The position numbers and the translations under genes were made by a program. DNA of 14,534 bases from a bacterium UBA6115 (lineage in GTDB: Bacteria; Bacillota_A; Clostridia; Christensenellales; Aristaeellaceae). The stretch is taken from the NCBI GenBank assembly GCA_002428405.1, contig DIWD01000056.1, positions 1 through 14,534 of the forward strand. The letters are read 5' to 3'. A model generated the notes under the pieces. The model made no database searches. It saw only the letters and a program-made list of their open reading frames with translations, and was not told the origin of the DNA. Every line of letters begins with the position of its first letter. Within the stretch, counting starts at the first letter, position 1. Positions 8,128 to 14,534 of this stretch are shown here, piece by piece.

Positions 8128-9021
8128 TTGGACAAAAACCCCTGCTTCCTCTGCCCCCGGATGTGCGGGGCGGAAAGGACGCCGGAAACAGGCAAGGGAA
8201 CCTGCCGCATGGGGACGGACGCGGTGGTCGCCCGGGCGGCGCTGCACCACTGGGAGGAGCCCTGCGTGTCCGGAACGCGCGGAAGCGGCGCGGTCTTTTT
8301 CTCCGGCTGCACGCTGCGCTGCGCCTACTGCCAGAACGCAGGGATCAGCCATGACGGTTTTGGGAAAAGGCTGACAGCGCGGGAACTGGCGGACATCTTT
8401 CAACGTCTGGTTGAACAGGACGGCGCGCAGACGCTGTCGCTGATCACGCCCACGCACTTCCTGCCCGCTGTTCTTGACGCTCTTGACCTGTACCACCCCG
8501 CCGTGCCGATTGTATACAACTGCGGGGGATATGAACGGGTTGAAACCGTCAGGGCGCTGGACGGGGTCGTGGACGTCTGGCTGCCTGATCTGAAATACGT
8601 GTCCCCGCGCCTGTCCGCGCTGCTCTCAGGCGCGCCGGACTATTTTATCCGCGCTTCAGCGGCAATCTCGCAGATGTGCCTGCAGTCCGATCCGCCGCAA
8701 TATGACGGGGAAGGCATCATGACCCGCGGCACCCTGGTGCGTCACCTGGTGCTGCCTGGCTGCACCGGGGACAGCAAGGATGTGCTGCAGTTCGTCAGGG
8801 ACAGCCTGCCCGAAGGCACGCCAGTGAGCCTGATGGGGCAGTACACGCCCCAGCCCGGCTGCGGCATTCCCGGAATGGACCGCCGTCTGACACAAAAAGA
8901 ATACAACCGTGTGGTCTCTTTCATGCAGACGCTGGAGCTACCCGGCTATATCCAGTCCCTGGATGCCGCGGACGCCGGTTTCACCCCGGCGTTTGATTTG
9001 ACAGGATTGAATGTTTCATAA
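8128..9021 (+). CDS. Radical SAM protein, PFL-activase-like (COG1313/PflX-like group)
   Basis: This 297-residue cytoplasmic iron-sulfur protein carries the radical SAM cluster motif CTLRCAYC (Cys61, Cys65, Cys68), which binds the [4Fe-4S] cluster that cleaves S-adenosylmethionine. Ahead of it, an extra cysteine motif, CFLCPRMC (6-13) plus Cys26, is characteristic of the uncharacterised PflX-like group rather than of true PflA. VVDVWLPDLKY and the terminal FDLTGL also match that group. The TTG start is chosen because AGGAGGT (8117-8123) sits 4 nt upstream and because the first in-frame ATG would cut off the N-terminal cysteines. No glycyl radical enzyme gene lies in the window, so the target is unknown. 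An activase-type role is inference. Confidence 0.88.
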   Translation: MDKNPCFLCPRMCGAERTPETGKGTCRMGTDAVVARAALHHWEEPCVSGTRGSGAVFFSGCTLRCAYCQNAGISHDGFGKRLTARELADIFQRLVEQDGAQTLSLITPTHFLPAVLDALDLYHPAVPIVYNCGGYERVETVRALDGVVDVWLPDLKYVSPRLSALLSGAPDYFIRASAAISQMCLQSDPPQYDGEGIMTRGTLVRHLVLPGCTGDSKDVLQFVRDSLPEGTPVSLMGQYTPQPGCGIPGMDRRLTQKEYNRVVSFMQTLELPGYIQSLDAADAGFTPAFDLTGLNVS

Positions 9022-9112
9022 ACACACATCGCCGCCTGTCCTTCATATAGTATTCAAATGAACGGATCAGAAGACATAAAAGAATGATTCTGAGAGAAGG
9101 ATAAGAACCGCC

Positions 9113-10015
9113 ATGAAGACCTACAGGATTTATCAGGTGGATTCCTTTACCCGGGAGAGATTTTCAGGCAACCCCGCAGGTGTCCTCCCCGATGCGGACG
9201 GGCTGACGGAAGAGGACATGCTGAAGATCGCCAGGGAACTGAACAACTCGGAAACCGCGTTTCTCTTTTCTTCTGACAGCGATGAATATGACGTGCACAC
9301 GCGGTTTTTTACCCCAATGCGGGAAGTGCCCATCTGCGGCCACGCAACGGTTGCCGCCCACTATGTCCGCGCTTTGGAAAAGGGGCTGTGCAATGCAAGG
9401 GTATTCCAGAAAACCGGCGCAGGCATCCTGCCTGTGGACATCCTGCGTCAGGGGGATGACCTCAGCATCGTGATGACACAGGGAAAAATCCAGTTTGGCA
9501 GCTTCATCGAAGGTGCCGAAAGGAAAACGCTGCTGGCAGCATTGGGACTGAAGGAAGGCGGCCTGAAGGAAGGCTATCCCCTGCAGATCGTGTCCACAGG
9601 CCACTCCAAGGTGATGGTAGGCATTAATAGCGCGACCATGCTCCACACCCTCCGGCCTGATGACGGCGCGCTGGTCAGCCTGAGCCATGCCATTGGCTGC
9701 AACGGATACTACGTATTTACCGCGGACTGGACGCAGGATGAACTCCCTGTGCATGGCAGGATGTTCGCCCCGGCAATCGGTATCCGGGAAGATCCTGTGA
9801 CAGGCAACGCGAATGGACCGCTGGGGGCGTATCTGGTGCACCACAGGCTTGTCCGGAACAACGGGCATCGCTTCATGTTCAGCGCCATGCAGGGTGAAGC
9901 GATGCGCAGGCCCGGTGTGATCCGGGTTGAGGTAGAGATTCAGAGCGGCGAGCCCACAGAGGTGAAAATCTCAGGAAGCGCCGTCATCGTGTTCAGGACC
10001 GAAATAATGATCTGA
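9113..10015 (+). CDS. PhzF family isomerase/epimerase-like protein
   Basis: This 300-residue protein is the typical length for the PhzF/YddE fold, a duplicated diaminopimelate-epimerase-like structure. Visible family marks are the N-terminus YQVDSFTRERFSGNPAGV (7-24), the catalytic glutamate in NNSETAF (Glu47), the GHAT motif (76-79), and the second-half EDPVTGNANG motif (226-235). True PhzF isomerises an intermediate of phenazine synthesis, but there are no phenazine genes here and most family members have unknown substrates. A weak ribosome binding site, GAGAAGGA (9094-9101), precedes the ATG. The 91-nt gap from the radical SAM gene shows no terminator, so partial co-transcription is possible. 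No clear terminator follows the gene. Confidence 0.9.
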   Translation: MKTYRIYQVDSFTRERFSGNPAGVLPDADGLTEEDMLKIARELNNSETAFLFSSDSDEYDVHTRFFTPMREVPICGHATVAAHYVRALEKGLCNARVFQKTGAGILPVDILRQGDDLSIVMTQGKIQFGSFIEGAERKTLLAALGLKEGGLKEGYPLQIVSTGHSKVMVGINSATMLHTLRPDDGALVSLSHAIGCNGYYVFTADWTQDELPVHGRMFAPAIGIREDPVTGNANGPLGAYLVHHRLVRNNGHRFMFSAMQGEAMRRPGVIRVEVEIQSGEPTEVKISGSAVIVFRTEIMI

Positions 10016-10076
10016 ACTAAATATATAAAAGGATTTTTTAAGCATCTCCCCGGATGTTCAAAATTCGCCTGACCGG

Positions 10077-10105
10077 TTGACATGCCCCCGCCGTCCCCAT
10101 ATAAT
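10077..10105 (+). promoter_or_regulatory. Perfect consensus SigA/sigma-70 promoter of nrdAB
   Basis: TTGACA (10077-10082), a 17-bp spacer and TATAAT (10100-10105) match the consensus exactly in both boxes and in spacing. The expected transcript start near 10112 gives a leader of about 50 nt. An ATG at 10082 that would extend nrdA lies inside the -35 box and so cannot be the start. A promoter this strong normally needs repression, which fits the NrdR boxes overlapping it. Confidence 0.9.
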
Positions 10106-10141
10106 GCGTCCTACGGGACAAGCAACCACAATATGTTGTTC
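10094..10141 (+). promoter_or_regulatory. Tandem NrdR-box-like operator of nrdAB
   Basis: Two 16-mers resemble the NrdR box (consensus ACACWATATATWGTGT). Box 1 at 10094-10109, TCCCCATATAATGCGT, overlaps the -10 hexamer and matches at about 11 of 16 positions. Box 2 at 10126-10141, CCACAATATGTTGTTC, matches at about 12 of 16. Their starts are 32 bp apart (16 bp between boxes), which is the three-turn spacing known for paired NrdR boxes. Binding would block the -10 region and early transcription when dATP is high. The nrdR gene is not in the window. Matches were counted by eye. Confidence 0.65.
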
Positions 10142-10162
10142 ATCCGGGAAGGATATCTCAAT

Positions 10163-12721
10163 ATGAGTGCAGGTTTTTCGCTCCCAAAAGACATCACCAA
10201 ACGAAGCGGTGTTCAGGAAGGCTATGACCGCGGGAAGATCATCGTTGCCATGGGCAAGGCCTTCCTGGCCACCGGCGTGCCCGCGGAGGAAGACCGGCTG
10301 GAAGGGCTGGCCAAAAGGGTTGAGGATCTGATGGCGAAGGCCCTGACCAGGGGCGGCTCCTTCACCGTCGAGCAGGTGCAGGATCTGGTGGAGCAGGCCC
10401 TCATGGAGGCGGATTGCTTCCCCCAGGCCAAGGCCTATATCCTCTACCGCGATGTGCGGCGCAGGAAACGCGAGGATCGAGAAAAATTACTGACCTATTT
10501 CCCGGATTCCCCCGAGCTGGAGGAGGTCCTGACTGGTATCGGGCGGGACTTCCCGGAGGAGGAATACGCCCTTTCCGCGCTGACGCGCAAGTTCCTCTCC
10601 CTGTACAAGGAAGACAAGCCGCAGGAGGAGCGCATGGACACCCTGGTGCGCGCCGCGGTGGAGCTGACGGACAAGGAGGCCGCGCGCTGGGAGATGATCG
10701 CCGGGCGGCTGTACAACTGCGCTTTCCTGCGCCGACTGAACCGGCGTGTCAAAGCCCTTGGCGTCAGCAGCTTTTATGAGAAACTGGCCTACCTGGACAG
10801 CCAGGGCCTGCTGGCGAAAATGATGCTGGAAACCTACACCAGGGAGGAGCTGGAGCAGGCCGAAACCTTCCTCCGCCAGGAGCGGGACAATCTGCTGCCC
10901 TATTCGGGCATCGAGCTGCTTGTCAAGCGCTATGTCATTCATGACCGCCGGTTTGAGGCGCTGGAAACCGTGCAGGAGATGTACCTGTCCATCGCGCTGT
11001 TCCTGGCGATCCCGGAGGAAAAGGGCAGGCGCCTGACCTGGGCCAGGCGGTTTTACGACATGCTCAGCGAACTGAAGATCACCATGGCGACCCCCACCCT
11101 CTCCAATGCCCGCAAGCCTTACCACCAGCTGAGCAGCTGCTTTATCGACACGGTGCCGGATGACCTGCAGGGCATTTACCGCAGCATTTCCAACTTCGCC
11201 AGCGTCAGCAAGTTCGGCGGCGGCATGGGGCTCTACTTCGGCAAGGTACGCTCCCAGGGCGCGGCCATCCGGGGTTTTGAGGGCGCGGCCGGGGGCATTA
11301 TCCGCTGGATCAGGCTGGCCAACGACACCGCAGTCGCCGTAGACCAGCTGGGCGTCCGGCAAGGCGCTGTCGCCGTCTACCTGGACATCTGGCACAAGGA
11401 CCTGCCGGAGTTCCTCCAATTGCGCACCAACAACGGCGACGAGCGAATGAAGGCGCACGACGTCTTCCCGGCGGTGTGCGTCCCTGACTATTTCTACCAG
11501 CAGCTGCGCGTCAGCCTGGAGGGTGATTGGCACCTGTTTGACCCGCACGAAGTGCTTTCAAAGAAAGGCTGGGCGCTGGAGGACAGCTTCGGGGAGGAAT
11601 GGACGCGCAAATACCTGGAGCTCATCTCTGATGAGAACGTCTCACGCAGGGTGCTGCCGCTGAAGGATGTCATTCGCATGGTCATCAAGAGCGCGGTGGA
11701 GACCGGCACGCCCTTTGTGTTCAACCGCGATACCGTCAACCGTTTCAACCCCAATCCGCACAGGGGGGTCATCTACTGCAGCAATCTGTGCACCGAGATC
11801 GCGCAGAACATGTCCGGCATCAGCCAGGTGGAAGAGCGGGTGGAGACCATCGCCGGGGAAACCGTGGTGGTCACCCTCAACAAGCCAGGCGATTATGTCG
11901 TGTGCAACCTGGCCAGCATCAACCTGGGCCGTGTCAATGTGCAGGACGAAGGGGAACTGGACAGCCTCATCACCTCCGCGGTGCGCGCGCTGGACAACGT
12001 CATTGAGCTGAACTACTACCCTGTCCCCTACGCGAAGATCAACAACCGCCGTTACCGCCCTATCGGTTTGGGGGTCAGCGGGTATCACCACATGCTGGCG
12101 AAAAGGGGCATCGCCTGGGAAAGCGAAGCGCACCTCCAATTTGCCGACAGGGTGTTTGAGGACATCAACTATTTCGCTGTCAGGTCCAGCAGCCTCCTGG
12201 CCCGGGAAAAAGGGGCCTATCCCCTCTTCCCCGGCAGCGACTGGGAGACCGGCGCCTATTTCAGCAAGCGCGGCTACGTTTCGCCCCGCTGGGAAGCGCT
12301 GAAAGACCAGGTCCAGAAGGGCGGACTGCGCAACGGCTACCTGATGGCGGTCGCCCCCACCTCCTCCATCTCTATCATCGCGGGCACCACGGCAGGCATT
12401 GACCCCATCATGAGCCGTTTCTACTACGACGAGAAGAAGACAGGTCTCATCCCCCGCGCGGCGCCCGAGCTGAACATGGACACCTACTGGTACTATAAGT
12501 CCGCGCACACCATCGACCAGACCTGGTCCATCCGCGCCTGCGGCGTACGCCAGCGCCACATCGACCAGGCCCAGAGCATGAACCTCTATGTCACCAACGA
12601 CTACTCCTTCCGCCAGATCCTGGACCTCTACCTCCTGGCCTGGGAGGAGGGTGTCAAGACCGTCTACTACATCCGCTCCAAGTCTTTGGAAGTGGAGGAG
12701 TGCGAGAGCTGCTCGACCTGA
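10163..12721 (+). CDS. nrdA: Class Ia ribonucleoside-diphosphate reductase, alpha (catalytic) subunit
   Basis: The enzyme reduces ribonucleoside diphosphates to deoxynucleotides. The ATG at 10163 is chosen because GGGAAGGA (10146-10153) precedes it and because the upstream in-frame ATG overlaps the promoter; this gives 852 residues. Residues about 8-100 form an N-terminal ATP-cone (ITKRSGVQEGYDRGKI), the dATP-sensing allosteric domain. The catalytic residues match E. coli NrdA: Cys326 in QLSSCF (thiol pair), Asn541, Cys543 and Glu545 in NLCTE (thiyl radical site), and Cys581 in VVCNLASINLG. Tyr835-Tyr836 in TVYYIRS form the radical-transfer dyad, and Cys847 and Cys850 in CESC form the tail thiols re-reduced by thioredoxin or glutaredoxin. 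At 852 residues it is longer than E. coli's 761. nrdB follows after 126 nt. Confidence 0.96.
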   Translation: MSAGFSLPKDITKRSGVQEGYDRGKIIVAMGKAFLATGVPAEEDRLEGLAKRVEDLMAKALTRGGSFTVEQVQDLVEQALMEADCFPQAKAYILYRDVRRRKREDREKLLTYFPDSPELEEVLTGIGRDFPEEEYALSALTRKFLSLYKEDKPQEERMDTLVRAAVELTDKEAARWEMIAGRLYNCAFLRRLNRRVKALGVSSFYEKLAYLDSQGLLAKMMLETYTREELEQAETFLRQERDNLLPYSGIELLVKRYVIHDRRFEALETVQEMYLSIALFLAIPEEKGRRLTWARRFYDMLSELKITMATPTLSNARKPYHQLSSCFIDTVPDDLQGIYRSISNFASVSKFGGGMGLYFGKVRSQGAAIRGFEGAAGGIIRWIRLANDTAVAVDQLGVRQGAVAVYLDIWHKDLPEFLQLRTNNGDERMKAHDVFPAVCVPDYFYQQLRVSLEGDWHLFDPHEVLSKKGWALEDSFGEEWTRKYLELISDENVSRRVLPLKDVIRMVIKSAVETGTPFVFNRDTVNRFNPNPHRGVIYCSNLCTEIAQNMSGISQVEERVETIAGETVVVTLNKPGDYVVCNLASINLGRVNVQDEGELDSLITSAVRALDNVIELNYYPVPYAKINNRRYRPIGLGVSGYHHMLAKRGIAWESEAHLQFADRVFEDINYFAVRSSSLLAREKGAYPLFPGSDWETGAYFSKRGYVSPRWEALKDQVQKGGLRNGYLMAVAPTSSISIIAGTTAGIDPIMSRFYYDEKKTGLIPRAAPELNMDTYWYYKSAHTIDQTWSIRACGVRQRHIDQAQSMNLYVTNDYSFRQILDLYLLAWEEGVKTVYYIRSKSLEVEECESCST

Positions 12722-12736
12722 GAGACGGGGAGACAA

Positions 12737-12777
12737 CAGGAGGATTTCATCCCCCTGACAAGGAGTTTCACTCCTTG
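12737..12777 (+). other. Two tandem hairpins in the nrdA-nrdB intercistronic region
   Basis: Hairpin 1 (12737-12757) pairs CAGGAGGAT with ATCCCCCTG around a TTC loop, with one A-C mismatch. Hairpin 2 (12759-12777) pairs CAAGGAGT with ACTCCTTG perfectly, again around a TTC loop. The two share layout and partial sequence, like a diverged tandem duplication. Each hides a Shine-Dalgarno-like AGGAGG or AAGGAG in its 5' arm, and no start codon follows either at a suitable distance. Neither has a good T-tract. A role in mRNA processing, stability or partial attenuation is inference. Confidence 0.6.
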
Positions 12778-12804
12778 ACCTTGAATCTTTTCCTATAACA
12801 AAAT

Positions 12805-12830
12805 CCCTGATGAACTGGACGTCATCAGGG
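12805..12830 (+). other. Hairpin immediately upstream of the nrdB ribosome binding site
   Basis: CCCTGATGA and TCATCAGGG form a perfect 9-bp stem with an 8-nt loop. The hairpin ends 6 nt before the GAGGAGG ribosome binding site (12837-12843) of nrdB. It has no following T-tract, so it is not a terminator. It could act as a 5' stabiliser after processing, or adjust NrdB translation relative to NrdA. A possible TATAAC element at 12794-12799 lacks a -35 at acceptable spacing. Confidence 0.6.
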
Positions 12831-12847
12831 GAATATGAGGAGGCTCC

Positions 12848-13891
12848 ATGGCCAGACTTGTAAAAAAACCGCTGTTCAACCCGCAGGGCGACACGGATGT
12901 GAGACTGCGCCGCATGCTGGGCGGCAACACCACCAACCTCAACGACTTCAACAACATGAAGTACTCCTGGGTCAGCCCCTGGTACCGCCAGGCCATGAAC
13001 AACTTCTGGGTCCCCGAGGAGATCAACCTGGCCACTGATAAAAAGCAGTACCCGCATCTGCCACCGGCCGAGCGGCGCGCCTATGACAAGATCCTGTCCT
13101 TCCTCATCTTCCTGGACAGCATCCAGACCGCCAACCTCCCCAACGTCGGCCAGTACATCACCGCCAACGAGGTCAACCTTTGCCTGTGCATCCAGACCTA
13201 CCAGGAGGCCATCCACTCCCAGAGCTATTCCTACATGCTCGATTCCATCTGCGAGCCCCAGGAGCGGGACAGCATCCTTTTCCAATGGAAGGATGACGGA
13301 CACCTGCTGCGCCGCAACACCTTCATCGGCGACATCTACAACTCCTTCCAGGAGGAAAAGAGCCTGGACAGCTTCCTGCGCGTCATCATGGGCAATTACA
13401 TCCTGGAGGGCGTTTACTTCTACTCCGGCTTCATGTTCTTCTATAACCTTGCCCGCAACAACCTCATGCCCGGCTCCGCTCAGCAGATCCGCTACATCAA
13501 CCGCGACGAGGCGACCCACCTGTGGCTGTTCCGCAATATCCTCAACGAGATGCAGAAGGAGGAGCCGGACCTGTTTGATTCCAGGCGCAGGGCCGCGTTC
13601 AGGGACATGCTGAGGGAAGGGTGCGAGCAGGAGATCGCCTGGGGGCAGTATGCCATCGGCGAGGACATCCAGGGCCTGACCGGGGAGATGGTCGGGGATT
13701 ATATCCGCTACCTGGGCAACCTGCGCGCCATGAACATCGGCCTGGACCCCATCTATGAGGGATATGACAAGGAGCCGGAGACGATGAAATGGGTCGCCCA
13801 GTACAGCAACGCCAACATGATCAAGACCGATTTCTTCGAGGCGCGCAGCACCGCCTACGCCAAGTCCAGCGCGCTGGTGGACGACCTGTAA
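12848..13891 (+). CDS. nrdB: Class Ia ribonucleoside-diphosphate reductase, beta (radical-generating) subunit
   Basis: This 347-residue diiron protein makes and stores the radical used by NrdA. All expected ligands are present: Asp90 in FLDSIQ, Glu120 and His123 in QEAIHSQSYSY, Glu187 in YILEGVYFY, and Glu221 and His224 in NRDEATHL. Tyr127 aligns with the radical Tyr122 of E. coli NrdB. This predicts an oxygen-dependent tyrosyl-radical class Ia enzyme rather than the Chlamydia-type class Ic, which has Phe at this position. The C-terminal tail, YAKSSALVDDL, should bind NrdA. GAGGAGG at 12837-12843 precedes the ATG by 4 nt. nrdB is read from the nrdA promoter unless the hairpin-rich spacer contains a weak internal one. 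Confidence 0.96.
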   Translation: MARLVKKPLFNPQGDTDVRLRRMLGGNTTNLNDFNNMKYSWVSPWYRQAMNNFWVPEEINLATDKKQYPHLPPAERRAYDKILSFLIFLDSIQTANLPNVGQYITANEVNLCLCIQTYQEAIHSQSYSYMLDSICEPQERDSILFQWKDDGHLLRRNTFIGDIYNSFQEEKSLDSFLRVIMGNYILEGVYFYSGFMFFYNLARNNLMPGSAQQIRYINRDEATHLWLFRNILNEMQKEEPDLFDSRRRAAFRDMLREGCEQEIAWGQYAIGEDIQGLTGEMVGDYIRYLGNLRAMNIGLDPIYEGYDKEPETMKWVAQYSNANMIKTDFFEARSTAYAKSSALVDDL

Positions 13892-14246
13892 GAGGGACCA
13901 CCTTCACGGGGTTTGATCGCTGCCTTGAGTCGTTTTACCCTGCAGGCCCGGCTGCTGCCGGGCTCACGCATCGGCTTTCAACCGCTGCGAAACCGGCAGC
14001 GTGCAGTGCTGCACCCGTGGTGCCGCTCACAGCATGGTCAACGACGGAGGCCTGGTGTTTTTCACCGTCATCCCGCAGCAAGGTTATCAAGCCAACCAGT
14101 CACCAACGGCGTTCGGGCAGGGCTAAAGCCCCGCCTCTTGCTTTGCCACCGCATTGCGCCTCTCTTTCCCTTCCTTCCGGAAAAACGGGTATATTTCCAT
14201 TGTGACTGCAATTCCATGACTTCCGGATCGCCAAGAAGGAGGGGAC
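13892..14246. other. 355-nt spacer with several GC-rich hairpins, no convincing gene
   Basis: Between nrdB and the last gene there is no reading frame with a ribosome binding site and recognisable product, although long stretches are open in more than one frame. Hairpins are crowded in the first half: GCCCGGC-TGCT-GCCGGGC (13946-13963), CGCTGC with GCAGCG around a 7-nt loop (13983-14001), and GTGCA-GTGC-TGCAC (14001-14014). The last of these may be enclosed by CGGCA (13994-13998) pairing with TGCCG (14021-14025). This is consistent with a structured RNA, either a long 3' UTR of nrdAB or a leader of the next gene. I do not recognise a known RNA family. Confidence 0.4.
14116..14145 (+). terminator. 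Possible terminator downstream of nrdB
   Basis: GGCAGGGC and GCCCCGCC pair around a TAAA loop with one A-C mismatch. The tail TCTTGCTTT is only moderately T-rich. It is the best terminator-like hairpin between nrdB and the next gene, but it lies more than 220 nt past the nrdB stop. Confidence 0.35.
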
Positions 14247-14534
14247 ATGATCAACGAAAAGAAACGTGACCAGCTGATCAGTGAACTGCTGACAGCCAGC
14301 GCGCCGAAAATATCCATCTTCATCCCAACCCACCGCGCCTACCCCAGCAACATGCAGGACCCTATCCTGTACAAGAACCAGCTGAAGCTGCTGGAAAACG
14401 AACTGACGGACAGTTATCCCCGCCGCGATTGGCAGGGTACTCTGGAACGTCTTTTCGCGCTGCTGGACGACGACGACTTCTGGAGCCATACCACAGAAGG
14501 CCTGGGGGTGCTGGCCGCTGACGGCAGGGCGGAA
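14247..14534 (+). CDS. Probable baeRF-family (bacterial eRF1-like) protein, N-terminal part (3' truncated by window edge)
   Basis: The ATG follows a strong AAGGAGGGG site (14236-14244), and the frame stays open for 96 codons to the window end. The start MINEKKRDQLISELLTAS is a short helix. It is followed by KISIFIPTHRAYPSNMQDPILYKNQLKLLENEL, then a run ending FWSHTTEGLGVLAADGRAE. The ISIFIPTHR, QDPI.YKN and EGLGVLA pattern matches the N-terminal segment I associate with baeRF domain proteins, bacterial relatives of the eRF1/Pelota release-factor fold. Their function is largely uncharacterised. The match is from memory of the family pattern, and the downstream part needed for a firm call is missing. 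Confidence 0.65.
   Translation, partial: MINEKKRDQLISELLTASAPKISIFIPTHRAYPSNMQDPILYKNQLKLLENELTDSYPRRDWQGTLERLFALLDDDDFWSHTTEGLGVLAADGRAE

Noticed and set aside
10016..10045. Terminator after the PhzF-like gene
   Set aside because: The AT-rich stretch with TTTTTT lacks a GC stem. Only a weak TAAAA/TTTTA pairing is possible.
10082..10162. N-terminal extension of NrdA from an ATG at 10082
   Set aside because: The ATG is part of the -35 hexamer, upstream of the inferred transcript start. The extension has no ribosome binding site and looks unlike an NrdA N-terminus.
10487..11548. A 353-codon minus-strand open frame opposite nrdA
   Set aside because: It is a compositional shadow of the nrdA codons with no domain, start signal or promoter of its own.
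12775..12799. Internal promoter for nrdB (TTGACC and TATAAC)
   Set aside because: The two elements are only 13 bp apart, too close for a SigA-type promoter, and no alternative -35 at 16-18 bp is convincing.
11642..13519. A 625-codon open frame on the minus strand across nrdA and nrdB
   Set aside because: It lies opposite two well-conserved genes, its translation is low-complexity and rich in Val, Gly, Asp and His as expected for an antisense frame of GC-rich coding DNA, and it has no recognisable domain or ribosome binding site.
14011..14030. T-box-like sequence GTGGTGCCGC in the spacer after nrdB
   Set aside because: It resembles the T-box core GTGGTACCGC at most positions, but no stem I, no specifier loop and no terminator with a T-run just downstream are visible, and the next gene is not an aminoacyl-tRNA or amino acid gene.
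13789..14269. Plus-strand open frames running through the end of nrdB into the spacer (to 14205 and 14269)
   Set aside because: Neither has a ribosome binding site, their starts fall inside nrdB or just past its stop, and the translations are Arg/Pro/Ser-rich without a recognisable family. They follow from the GC-rich composition.

Overview
The window looks like chromosomal DNA from an anaerobic, fairly GC-rich Gram-positive bacterium, most likely a gut-type member of class Clostridia (Bacillota). The support is strong AGGAGG-type ribosome binding sites, a pyruvate:ferredoxin oxidoreductase, a YugP-type membrane peptidase, a radical SAM protein of the PFL-activase-like group and a complete oligopeptide ABC transporter operon. 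Placement below class level cannot be made from the sequence. No mobile element, CRISPR array, tRNA or rRNA was seen. All genes fit conserved families, so the interest lies mainly in the regulatory and intergenic sequence.

Layout. 1-1071 is the C-terminal third of pyruvate:ferredoxin oxidoreductase (nifJ/por), closed by a terminator that also serves the convergent gene at 1150-1842 (minus strand), a YugP-family zinc peptidase. A divergent intergenic region of about 300 bp carries an extended -10 promoter for yugP and a near-consensus promoter for the opp operon. 2146-7996 is a five-gene peptide transporter operon: permeases OppB and OppC, ATPases OppD and OppF, then the secreted substrate-binding protein. 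It ends in a perfect 14-bp terminator hairpin. The -35 box of the next gene starts inside that terminator's T-tract. 8128-9021 is a radical SAM protein with a TTG start, and 9113-10015 is a PhzF-fold isomerase/epimerase-like protein.

10077-13891 is the ribonucleotide reductase locus. It starts with a perfect TTGACA-17-TATAAT promoter overlapped by two NrdR-box-like 16-mers 32 bp apart. Then come class Ia nrdA (ATP-cone and all catalytic residues present), a 126-nt intercistronic region with three hairpins in series, and nrdB (all iron ligands and the radical tyrosine present). A 355-nt spacer rich in GC hairpins follows, without a convincing gene. The window ends inside a gene whose N-terminus resembles the baeRF (bacterial eRF1-like) families.

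How it fits together. The genes describe peptide uptake and fermentative pyruvate oxidation, plus an oxygen-requiring class Ia ribonucleotide reductase that appears to be under NrdR control. Oxygen-dependent dNTP synthesis next to oxygen-sensitive PFOR chemistry suggests an anaerobe that meets traces of oxygen or keeps a second reductase elsewhere in its genome.
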